64,000 bases of DNA, taken from positions 1,054,001 through 1,118,000 of the forward strand of contig CP071496.1 in NCBI GenBank assembly GCA_017354895.1, written 5' to 3'. This stretch comes from Podospora comata (lineage: Eukaryota; Ascomycota; Sordariomycetes; Sordariales; Podosporaceae). The translations under genes and the position numbers were made by a program. The notes under the pieces were generated by a model. It ran no database searches. It worked only from the letters and a program-made list of their open reading frames with translations, and was not told the DNA's origin. This document shows, piece by piece, positions 53,886 to 64,000 of this stretch (position 1 is the first letter of the stretch; every line of letters begins with the position of its first letter).

Positions 53886-56800
53886 ATGGCTCCCCGTGGC
53901 CGACAGAGCGGCAATGACACCGACGCGTCCATGCAGGATGCGCCCGAGTCCGCTAGCCACGTTGTCGACGAGATGGTGAGTTTTATTGCTGGCCCAAGCC
54001 CAATCAACCGAACTGACCATATCTCCAGGAGGTCGACGAGACTCCCGATTATACCGACTCAGATACCAATCCAAATACTACCGCCAGCAGCGTAGCCGGG
54101 GAACCAGTTCCAGATGGCCGCAAGAAGCGCTCGGAGGCCAACCAGCTGCGAAGAAGCATATTTGGTAAAAAGCACGACAGGTTGGGAGAATCAAAGGTAG
54201 GAAGATTGAACAGGCGCAAAGAATCATGCTGCCCATGTCTGTAGGCTGACAATTCGATAGGAGGATGACACGATTCGCCGGTTCCGATACCTTTTGGGTT
54301 TGACTGATTTGTTCCGCCACTTCATCGAGCACAACCCAGACCCCAAAATCCGCGAAATCATGGCCGAGATCGATCGCCAAAATGAAGAAGCAGCGAAAAA
54401 CAAGAAGGGCGCTGGTCGTCAGGGTGGCGCTACTAGTGAAAGACGTCGCCGCACCGAGGCCGAGGAAGACGCCGAACTTCTCAAGGACGAAAAGCACGGT
54501 GGCTCAGCCGAGACCGTCTTCCGCGAATCCCCCGCTTTCATCAATGGCACCATGAGAGATTACCAGGTTGCCGGTCTGAACTGGCTCATTTCCCTCCACG
54601 AGAATGGTATCTCTGGTATTCTGGCCGACGAAATGGGTCTGGGCAAGACACTGCAGACCATCTCTTTCCTGGGCTATCTTCGGCACATCATGGGCATCAC
54701 TGGTCCCCACCTCATCACAGTTCCGAAATCAACCCTGGACAACTGGAAGCGAGAGTTTGCAAAGTGGACGCCCGAGGTCAATGTGTTGATTTTGCAAGGC
54801 GCCAAGGAAGAGCGTCACCAGCTCATCAACGATCGGTTGGTGGACGAGGATTTCGACGTGTGCATCACCAGCTACGAAATGATTCTCCGAGAAAAGGCCC
54901 ATCTTCGAAAATTCGCCTGGGAGTACATCATCATCGACGAGGCCCATCGCATCAAGAACGAGGAGTCCTCGCTTGCCCAGGTCATCCGCATGTTCAACTC
55001 GCGCAACCGTCTTTTGATCACGGGAACCCCGCTACAGAACAACCTGCACGAGCTTTGGGCGCTGCTGAACTTTTTGTTGCCCGATGTGTTTGGTGACTCT
55101 GAGGCTTTCGACCAGTGGTTCTCGGGCCAAGATAGAGACCAGGATACGGTTGTGCAGCAGCTGCACAAGGTGTTGCGGCCTTTCCTGCTTCGTCGTGTCA
55201 AGAGCGATGTGGAGAAGAGCCTTCTACCCAAGAAGGAGGTGAATGTCTACATTGGCATGTCGGAGATGCAAGTGAAGTGGTACAAGAGAATTCTGGAAAA
55301 GGACATTGACGCCGTCAACGGTGCAGGAGGCAAGCGCGAGTCCAAGACCAGACTTCTCAACATCGTGATGCAGCTTCGAAAGTGCTGCAACCACCCTTAT
55401 CTGTTTGAAGGTGCGGAGCCGGGCCCTCCTTACACCACAGACGAGCATTTGGTCTTCAACTCCGGCAAGATGATTATTCTCGATAAGCTTCTCAAGAGAA
55501 TGCAGGCCCAAGACAGCCGCGTGCTGATCTTCTCGCAAATGAGTCGCCTGTTGGATATCCTGGAGGACTACTGCGTCTTCCGCGGTTACAAGTACTGCAG
55601 AATCGATGGTGGCACAGCCCACGAGGATCGTATTGCGGCCATCGACGAGTACAACAAGCCCGGATCTGAGAAGTTCATCTTCTTGTTGACAACAAGAGCC
55701 GGTGGTTTGGGAATCAACTTGACAACCGCCGATATTGTTATTCTATACGACAGCGACTGGAACCCCCAGGCCGATCTGCAGGCCATGGACAGAGCGCATC
55801 GTATTGGTCAAACCAAGCAAGTTGTGGTCTACCGGTTCGTGACAGACAATGCCATTGAAGAAAAGGTACTGGAGCGCGCGGCCCAGAAGCTGCGTCTTGA
55901 TCAACTGGTTATCCAGCAGGGTCGCGCTCAAATTGCCGCCAAAGCTGCGGCGAACAAGGATGAGCTTTTGTCCATGATTCAGCACGGCGCCGGAAAGATT
56001 TTCGAGACCAAGAGCGCCTTTGGAGAGCTGGCCGAGAAGGGTGGCGAGCTTGACGATGATGATATTGACAGAATTCTGAACGCCGGCGAGAGCCGGACGA
56101 AGGAGTTGAATGCCAAGTATGAGAAGCTTGGTATCGATGATTTGCAAAAGTTTACCTCCGAGTCAGCCTACGAGTGGAACGGCGAGGATTTCGCCGCCCG
56201 CAAAAAGGATGTGGGGCTTAGCTGGATCAACCCAGCGAAGCGTGAGCGCAAGGAGCAGATTTACTCGATTGACAAGTACTACAAGCAGGCCTTGCACACT
56301 GGTGGCCGGACTGCCGACACCAAGCCGAAGGCGCCTCGTGCCCCCAAGCAGGTAGCTGTACACGACTACCAGTTCTACCCACCCAGGCTCCGCGACCTTC
56401 AGGACAGGGAGACCGCCTATTATCGCAAGGAGATCGGCTACAAGGTTCCGTTACCCGAGGGCGACGACGACAACCTGTCTGAGCGGGAGGCCGAGAGGGC
56501 TCTCGACCAGCAGGAAATCGACAATGCCACTCCCTTGACCGAAGAAGAGCAAGAGGAGAAGCAACAGCTGGCTCAGCAAGGCTTTGGCGAGTGGAACAGG
56601 CGAGACTTTCAGCAGTTCATCAACGGTTCCGGTCGTTATGGCCGGAACAACTATGATGACATTGCTTTGGAGGTTGACAACAAGACTCCTGCAGAAATCA
56701 AGGCATACGCCAAGGTGTTCTGGCAGCGCTACACCGAGATCGCGGACTACCCCAAGTACCTAAAGGTGATTGAAGATGGTGAGGACCGCATGCGCAAGAT

Positions 56801-57446
56801 CGAGCACCAACGCAAGATGTTGCGCAAGAAGATGGGCCAGTACCGTGTACCACTTCAACAGCTCAAGATCAACTACTCGGTCTCGACTACCAACAAGAAG
56901 GTGTACACCGAGGAGGAGGACCGCTTCCTGCTGGTGCTGCTCGATAAGTACGGCGTGGACACGGAGGGCATCTACGAGAAGATTCGCGATGAGATCCGTG
57001 ACAGCCCGCTGTTCCGGTTCGACTGGTTCTTCTTGAGCCGCACGCCCACTGAGCTGGGCCGTCGCTGCAACACCCTTCTCACCACCGTAGTGAAGGAGTT
57101 TGAGGATGTCAACACGACGACCAAGACCAACGGTACGAACGGCAAGCTCAAGAGGGAGCTGGAAGATAATGAGGAGAATGACGAGGATAGCATTCTTGGG
57201 TTGGCGCCGGCGAAGAAGAAGAGCAAGGCTAACGGGGTCAAGGTGAGCATACTTGTTATCGGATGACCAACGCGCTGTTTTAACAGAGTGCTGACCAAAA
57301 TCTCACAGAACAAGGCTCTTGATAACGTCAAGTCGGCGACTGCCAGCAAGGCCAACTCGACATCCCCGTCAAGGGCGTCCAGTGTCGGGTCTACCAACTC
57401 GGCTCCTGCGGCTACTAAGAGCAAGGCGAAGGGCAAGAAGAAATAG
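53886..57446 (+). CDS. ISW2: ISWI-type chromatin remodelling ATPase
   Basis: Slides and spaces nucleosomes using ATP. Exons 53886-53975, 54029-54196, 54261-57242 and 57309-57446; introns 53, 64 and 66 nt; 1125 residues (yeast Isw2 1120). Seen: acidic N-terminus; AutoN-like basic patch ([13 protein letters not shown]); ATPase lobe 1 with Walker [13 protein letters not shown] box [35 protein letters not shown]; lobe 2 with [38 protein letters not shown] and DRAHRIGQ; then NEGC-HAND ([20 protein letters not shown]), SANT ([19 protein letters not shown]) and SLIDE ([36 protein letters not shown]). A Lys-rich tail ([11 protein letters not shown]) is on the last exon. Isw1 and Isw2 types are not separable with certainty by eye. 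Confidence 0.96.
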
Positions 57447-58531
57447 ATTTTTTGTACGACACAGACATGGAAAGGAAAGATGATGAGAGCTACGTAGCCA
57501 GGAGGGTTGTTTGGAGTTTCTAGCTGTCATGGTTATTTGGTGGCCAGCAAGGTCATACCAGTGGGTCGGATTATTAGAAGGCGGGTGGGGGAGGCGATGT
57601 AAATTACTATTGCTTGGGAAAGGGCGTTATTTGGAGTGTGTATTTGTGGGGAATTTTGTTGTTTCTTTTGTATTTATTGCCTATGCGAAAACAGGGGGAA
57701 GCGGGACGGGGAAAAGCTGGTTGTCGTCTGCCGTCGTTTCTTGCTAGTTGCTGGTGGTGGCGATGCTTCTTCAGTGCTTTGCAGGTAATATCAGCTCGCA
57801 AGTAGCAAAATGGGGTGCTTTTACAGCTATAGATATTCAAGTCTTTCAAGATTTGTCTACCCTGCCTGTGTCTAAGTTATAATTTGAGTTTAAAAGAAAG
57901 AGAAAACCACGGGACACCCCGGGCACGCAAGATAGGCTTCAACAGTGGCCCTGCCCACTGCAACAAAAACCGAAAGCTAAACTTTAGAGACGGGAGGCTT
58001 GCAGGTGTCTAAAGTTATATGTTCGGTTGAGCAATACTATGGGTGATAGGACGACGGTGCCATTGCTAAGAACACAACGAACAAGTGGTAACAATAAGAA
58101 CGACGCATGAAATGGTATCCACATCCGTTACGAGTTTTACAATCAGCTCCTCTATCTGGGCGAGAGGGGAAAAAAGACTGGCTTTCATGTCGCTTTTCCT
58201 TCTCTCTACCAAAAGTAGTGACATCAAAAAAAGGGGGTTGGTTTTCCTGCCTGGATCCCCCCCGCCTTCCCCCTTTTCATCTTTCTTGTTCACCCTTTTG
58301 TGTGTGATCCGCGTGTGTCCGCCCAAGAATCTGTCCCTGAACGCCATTGCAAATGCCGAACTCAAACCACATCTTTCATTCGTTCATCCGCCTCCGCCTT
58401 CATCATTTCCACCCTCACAACCCAACCAACCAACCACCTCGCGGCTCGTTCCCTTCATCCTTTCAGATTGTCCCATGGAAACCCCGGTCATGATTTCTTC
58501 ATCATTTTTAAGTCCCCCATTAAAATTCTTT
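57447..58531. other. Convergent intergenic region
   Basis: About 1.1 kb between the ISWI and eIF3i stops. T-rich and pyrimidine-rich tracts only; no gene supported. Confidence 0.6.
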
Positions 58532-59703
58532 TTATTTGCCACCCTGGGCAGCTAACCTGTTTAGCCTCTCCCTCTCCACCTCGTAGTTGAAGTCAAAGTA
58601 CCCCTTGTCGAACTGGTGCACGCGGACGTAACCGTCCTCACCACCAGAGGCGTAACCCTTGCCCGTGGGGTCGGCGGCAACTGTGTTGAGAGGGCCGAAG
58701 TGGCCACGGACACGGCCAATCTCCTCCTCAAAGATCTTATGGTAGAAGCGGGCCTCGAATTTACCCTGTCTCGCCGAGGTGGTTGTGACATCCATGGCGG
58801 CCTGACCACCGCCGAGGATGACGTACTCCTTCTTGGGGGTGATGGCGGCGCTGTTGAGGGGTGTGTCGGCGACGTACGTCTTGAGGACTTCGAGCTCCTT
58901 GGCTGTGATGAGCTAGAGGTTTTTCTGATATTAGTAAAGAATGTTCTCTTGCGGTTTTCACACACACAAGATAAAAAACATTACCTTGGCACTCTTGTCT
59001 TTTGAGGCGGTGATGAAGTATGTGCGGTCCTGGTTCCACTGGAGATCGGTGATGGGGGAGCCGAGCTCGTGGACGTTGACGTTGTAGATGAGGTCGCCCG
59101 TCTTGCCGTCGTACTGGGAGACGCTGCCGTCCTCGTGACCGGCGATGATGTACTTGCTGAGGTAGCTCCACCCGGCAACGGTGGCCTTGCTCTCCTCGCA
59201 GACGATGGTCAGGACCTTCTCGTCCGACTGCTCGGCCTCGGGGTCGACCTTGATGTCGAGCACGACGATGGTGCCGAGGTGACCCATGCGCTTCTCCGTC
59301 ACGCCGAGGAGCTTGGTGCCATCCTCGTTGAACTCAACGCGCTTGACGGCGGTGGGGAAGTCCCATGTCTTGAGGAGCTTGCCGGTCTTGACCTCCCAGA
59401 GGCGGATGGTGTTGTCGGCGGAACCGGAGGCGATGATGGTGGAGGTTGGGTCGACGTCAACGGTCCAGATGGCACCTTGGTGGCCCTGATATGTGCCGAG
59501 ACGCTCGCCGTTGTGCGCAAACCAGGCGCAGATGTGTTGATCCTTGGCGGTAGAGAAGAGAAGATCGCCCTCGCGGTTGTACCTAGCAAGAGAGAGAAGG
59601 TGTTAGACAGGAGGAGGTCTTGGCTCTATCGGTCAGTGTAAAGGGCAACGAACTTGACCTGGGTCAGGGCACGTTCGTGGCCTGACAAAAGAATGGGCCT
59701 CAT
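58532..59703 (-). CDS. TIF34: Translation initiation factor eIF3 subunit I
   Basis: A seven-bladed WD40 subunit of eIF3, which binds the 40S ribosome and pairs with eIF3b/g. Exons 59703-59654, 59582-58985 and 58912-58532; introns 71 and 72 nt; 342 residues, the family size. Seen: [20 protein letters not shown], the standard eIF3i start rebuilt over intron 1 (unusual GTTCGT donor); [135 protein letters not shown]. The last is the conserved C-terminal blade. Intact. It diverges from the C1-THF synthase gene. Confidence 0.97.
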
Positions 59704-61196
59704 TCTGAAGGTTAGCTGTGGGGGGTTGTTGTCGAGGGATGGGAGAGGGGCGGTTTCTTTGCTCGGTGGGGTTGGGGATCGAGGGGGAGATGGTCGATTA
59801 TTATTTTATTGTCGGGTATAGGCAGAGTCTCTGTCGCGAATGCGGTTTCTTTCACAGAAGGCTTCTTTCTCCGGCCGATTGATTTGGCACACCAGTAATT
59901 TTTCCGTGAGGATTGTGCGCCGCCGATAGGCCACAGACTTTCGAGCGCGGGGCGAATCCTTGGACTCTGCCCCGCTTAACAATGAACTTTGCCTGACCGC
60001 CTTCTGTTTTCAGAGCATTGAAGTCAAAAGTGGGGGTCTTTTTTCCAATTGTTCTCGACTGTCACGACTGTGCCATCCCATGTTGGATGTTGGATGCTCA
60101 GACTACAAACAGAACATTGTTCCTCGACGATCCTTCCAGTCTTATTTTCTGTTTTTGGATGATGACTCTTGGCCGGTGACTCGACTCTCTATCCTTGTAA
60201 CTGGAACTTGTGTTATTGTGCCATAACTCGGCACAGCCAGAGAGGCACGTACACTCCCAACCCTTGAATTTTTGTTAGCGCAAGACCAAGGCAGAGGGAT
60301 CTTAGACTTATTTTCAACTTCTCATAACTTTGGCCTCAGAAACACCACGACGTTACTTTAAATTAGAGGAAAGAAGGTAATTCTTGAAAGAAAAGCTGTA
60401 TCATAACTTCTTTCCCCGGGAAAAATTGGTGTGGTTGCGCTTTTCGGGGGTGAAAATATCGTGAGGTCTCGCGCTAACAAAAATTCAAAGGGTTGGAGTG
60501 TACATGTAGACATTTCTACTCCTGAGACTTGCTGGAAGAAGACATGTAAGTGGCAGTTGGGATGTGGATCCTTTTTTTATTATTATTTTTTAGCTTGAGC
60601 CTCTCAACTCTAATAACGGTTTTTGCTCCTTCATCAATATGAGGCCAAGAGTCGGGATGAGGGACCTCACCTTTCCTCTGCAAACCCGGGAGGAGCTCGA
60701 GTGGGCTATATCGACACCAATCATCGACACATAAATTGATATCGAATTGCCTTTCCAGGGTCCTGGGTTTGGACCCGTGGCGGCTGCTGGGAAAAATGTC
60801 GACCACTGTCATAGAGCCGGCGCTGCCATGCACAGGTACTTTACACATGGTGCTTGTGTCCGTGGGATGGATTGATGATACATAGCACCAAATCGACATG
60901 CTCTTTAAGACCAAGTTGTTGCCCAAATCAATGTCTTGATTCTACATCTCCGTACTGACGCCAGGAATGACACCATTTCGTCAAAAAAGCCAACCCTTGC
61001 AGTGAGTGACACATAAATTTCACTTGTGACTCAACCTCAGTCGCTGTTGCTCTCCACACTGACCGGGCAACCTGGTAGGACCATCTGCCCTCGGTTCTGA
61101 TATCTGGAAGGCATCAGTCAGAAGCTCACCGCATAAGCAACAGCGGTACACAACAGGAGGATCGTGACTGAGACTAACTGTTAGAGACTGGCCACC
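59704..61196. other. Divergent upstream region eIF3i / C1-THF synthase
   Basis: About 1.5 kb. A 136-residue minus frame at 60516-60926 has no recognisable domain and a low-complexity end, so I do not call it. No repeat or RNA gene seen. Confidence 0.5.
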
Positions 61197-64000
61197 ATGA
61201 CGCTCTCGAGACTGGCCCAACGGGTCCCGACTCCGGTCCTGACTGGCTCCTGCTCCACGAACAAAGCACGCCAGCGGCTTATCAGCAGCCGTTTGAGAAT
61301 CGAGTCAGTGGATGGCCACAAGCTCGTCAGCACGTATATGCCCGAGTTTCGGCGGTGTTCCTCGGCTCAGCCTGACGACCGCCACTCCGCTGCCCCGCGT
61401 TCGGCACCCCGCCAGGCCCAGTCACCGTCACCCGTTAAGGTCGCCCACGCCCACGCCCAACGCCTACGCCTCGGTCTCGGTCTCGCCAGGAACCACACCA
61501 CCGCTCTCTTACACTCTGCATCTGCACAACCAAACTCATTCCTTGCTCACAGGGCCTTTTCCAGCTCGTCAGCAGCCATGGTGGCCCAAAAGATTGACGG
61601 AACGGCCGTGGCTAAGCGGGTGCGCGAACAGCTCAAGGCTGAGATTGCCGAGAAGAAGGGAATCAACCCACGCTTTGAGCCGTGCTTGAAGATTATCCAA
61701 GGTGCGTATTAGTATCCCGGCCTTCGTTTATTTACCTGAATGACTGACTAAACTAACCAACGTCGTGTAGTGGGCGACCGCTCTGACTCCTGTAAGCCAC
61801 CAACCATACTCCAAAGCCCCCAAAGCCGCTACCCCGCGTGGGCATTGTTTAACTGATTCTGGACGGATGACCTGCAGCCACCTATGTGCGCATGAAGTTG
61901 AAAGCCGCCGAGGAGGTAAGGATGCTGTAGACCACTCACCCACATCTCATTCGCGAACGGCACACTGACCCCCTTGATATCAGTGCGGCATCTCATGTGA
62001 ACTCATCAAGTTTGACGAATCGGCCACCGAGGCCGAGATCGTTGCTCGTGTTCATGCTCTTAACAATGACCCAACCGTCCACGGCATCTTGGTCCAGCTC
62101 CCATTACCAAGCCATGTTTCTGAGTACGCTGTCACATCCGCCGTCCTGAGCGAGAAGGATGTCGACGGCTTCGGCACTTACAACATCGGTGAGCTGGCCA
62201 AGCGTGGTGGTAACCCCTATTTCGTCCCCTGCACACCCAAGGGTGTCATGGTCCTTCTCGAGGAAACCGGTGTCGACCTCAAAGGGAAGAACGCCGTAGT
62301 TGTTGGCAGAAGCGACATTGTTGGCAGTCCTGTCAGCTACCTCTTGAAGAACGCAGATGCCACCGTCACTGTTTGCCACTCCAGGACCAAGGATCTTGAC
62401 CAGCACCTCAAGAATGCCGACGTCGTGGTTGTTGCTATTGGCAAGGCTGGTTTCATCAATGGCGAGCAGCTCAAGGAGGGCGCCGTTGTCATCGACGTTG
62501 GCACCAACTACATTCCCGACGCTACCAAGAAGTCTGGTCAGCGTCTTGTTGGCGATGTCGAATTCGAGTCCGCCTCCCAGGTTGCCTCTCACATCACACC
62601 CGTCCCCGGCGGTGTTGGTCCCATGACTGTCGCCATGCTCCTTCACAACGTTGTCGCCTCTGCGACACAGTGGTTTGATGCCGAGAAGCAGAGGAAGATT
62701 GTGCCCCTGAGCCTTGCTCTCAAGGAGCCAGTCCCATCAGACATTGCCATCTCGCGGGCTCAAGCGCCCAAGCACGTTACTCAGATCGCCAAGGAGATTG
62801 GCATTTCAAACTCGGAGCTCGAGCCATATGGTGCCTACAAGGCCAAGGTCGACCTTACTCTTCTCAAGCGCTTGGATCATCGCCGAAATGGTCGCTACGT
62901 TGTTGTTACCGGTATCACCCCCACCCCTCTCGGTGAGGGCAAGTCTACCACCACCATGGGTCTTGCTCAAGCCTTGGGCGCCCATGTTGGTCGTCTTACT
63001 TTTGCCAACGTTCGGCAGCCAAGTCAAGGCCCAACGTTCGGCATCAAGGGCGGTGCTGCCGGCGGTGGTTACAGTCAGGTCATTCCCATGGACGAGTTCA
63101 ACATGCATTTGACTGGTGATATCCACGCCATCACCGCTGCTAACAACCTCCTCGCCGCTGCTATTGATACCCGCATGTTCCACGAGAGCACTCAGAAGGA
63201 TTCCGCCCTCTACAGACGACTGGTCCCGGTCAAGAACGGCAAGAGACAGTTCTCGCCTGTCATGTTCCGCCGCCTGAAGAAGCTCGGCATTGACAAGACC
63301 AACCCTGATGATCTTACCGAGGAGGAAATCGGCAAGTTCGCCCGCCTTGATATCGACCCAGAGACTATCACCTGGAGACGCGTCTTGGACGTCAACGACA
63401 GACATCTCCGCGGCATCACTATCGGCACTGCTGCCACCGAGAAGGGTCATAGCCGCCAGACCGGCTTCGACATTTCGGTCGCCAGTGAGTGCATGGCCAT
63501 TCTCGCTCTCAGCACTGACCTCGCCGACATGCGCGAGCGTCTCGGCAGAATGGTCGTTGCCAGCTCCAGAAGCGGCGACCCCGTCACGGCCGACGACCTC
63601 GGTGCCGGTGGTGCTCTTACCGCCCTCATGAAGGACGCCATTAAGCCCAACCTGATGCAGAGTTTGGAAGGCACACCCGTATTCGTCCACGCCGGCCCCT
63701 TCGCCAACATCTCCATCGGCAACAGCTCCATCCTCGCCGACAAGATGGCCCTCAAGCTCGCGGGTACCGAGCCCGACGAGGACCACTCCACCAAGGCCGG
63801 TTTTGTCATCACCGAAGCCGGCTTCGACTTCACCATGGGCGGCGAGCGCTTCTTCAACATCAAGTGCCGCACCTCCGGCCTCGTCCCCGACGTCGTCGTC
63901 GTCGTCGCCACCATCCGCGCCCTTAAGGTCCACGGCGGCGGGCCCCCCATCTCCCCCGGTGCTCCCCTCAGCCCCGTCTACAAGGAGGAAAACGTCGAGA
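61197..64000 (+). CDS. MIS1: C1-tetrahydrofolate synthase, trifunctional (3' end outside window)
   Basis: Interconverts one-carbon folates: methylene-THF dehydrogenase, methenyl-THF cyclohydrolase and formyl-THF synthetase in one chain. Exons 61197-61701, 61771-61791 (21 nt), 61878-61915 (38 nt) and 61984 to the edge; introns 69, 86 and 68 nt. Residues 1-127 are a long Arg/Ser/Ala-rich presequence, so the product is probably mitochondrial; a second in-frame ATG at 61578 ([19 protein letters not shown]) has a good context and would give a cytosolic form. Seen: [20 protein letters not shown] with the catalytic Lys (YxxMK), [64 protein letters not shown]; then the synthetase start [20 protein letters not shown] (P-loop), [20 protein letters not shown] and [20 protein letters not shown]. 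The frame is open to base 64000. Confidence 0.96.
61771..61791 (+). other. 21-nt microexon of C1-THF synthase
   Basis: It encodes most of VGDRSDSS between GTGTAG and GTAAGC splice sites. It is needed to join KIIQ to TYVRMKLK in frame, since exon 1 ends in phase 1 and exon 3 starts with the last two bases of a Ser codon. Confidence 0.9.

Noticed and set aside
60516-60926. 136-codon minus frame between eIF3i and C1-THF synthase
   Set aside because: No domain, an Asn/Lys low-complexity end, and no convincing partner exons.
62806-63933. 375-codon minus-strand frame opposite C1-THF synthase
   Set aside because: Antisense shadow; the plus strand encodes the conserved synthetase domain with all motifs.

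Overview
The window is nuclear DNA of a filamentous ascomycete, most likely a member of the Sordariales (Podospora/Chaetomium-type; inferred from gene style, not from a search). The signs are compact genes with short 52-105 nt spliceosomal introns carrying CTAAC/CTGAC-type branch points, GC-rich third codon positions, fungal-type protein families, and one strongly AT-rich island of decayed mobile DNA that looks like repeat-induced point mutation (RIP). I count 25 protein-coding loci, most of which could be resolved exon by exon.

Layout. 1-1197: 3' part of a maltose/galactoside-type O-acetyltransferase gene, cut by the window edge. 4.4-11.7 kb: AP-3 mu adaptin (minus), a DMAC1-like mitochondrial protein (plus), a small membrane ORF (plus), complex I subunit NDUFS7/19.3 kDa (minus) and the rRNA-processing factor Mpp10 (minus). 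14.6-18.3 kb: an SPX-domain membrane protein and a nitronate-monooxygenase-like flavoprotein (both plus). 18.4-26.9 kb, all minus: a YtcJ-type amidohydrolase, the HECT ubiquitin ligase Rsp5, and nuclear poly(A)-binding protein Pab2. 27.7-29.1 kb: a broken or mis-sequenced SAP-like gene. 29.6-33.0 kb: AT-rich island with a solo LTR bounded by a 5-bp duplication and a decayed Tc1/mariner element with both inverted repeats. 33.5-42.5 kb: Aip1, a tRNA-like remnant, Alg13, mitochondrial ribosomal protein mS35, and a membrane-bound fatty aldehyde dehydrogenase with a GC-AG intron. 43.2-49.1 kb: exosome subunit Rrp4, mitochondrial malonyl-CoA:ACP transferase, TRAPP subunit Tca17 and a GT90 glycosyltransferase with an apparent frameshift. 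50.4-51.2 kb: a 15-bp minisatellite that is open in several frames. 52.0-64.0 kb: a HAPSTR1-family protein, the ISWI remodeler, eIF3i and C1-tetrahydrofolate synthase, which runs off the right edge.

The genes do not form a pathway cluster. They are housekeeping functions: vesicle traffic (AP-3, TRAPP), mitochondria (NDUFS7, DMAC1-like, mS35, Mct1), RNA processing (Mpp10, Rrp4, Pab2), translation (eIF3i), chromatin (ISWI), ubiquitin, actin and one-carbon metabolism. Several pairs are divergent and share an upstream region: AP-3 mu/DMAC1-like, Alg13/mS35, Rrp4/Mct1, HAPSTR1-like/ISWI and eIF3i/C1-THF synthase.

I did not find a convincing new multi-gene system. The most useful observations concern gene structure (a catalytic cysteine codon split by an intron, a 21-nt microexon, a GC-AG intron, an SPX motif hidden in a 52-nt first exon), the fossil elements, and a set of same-direction frame breaks next to homopolymers that may be base-calling errors.
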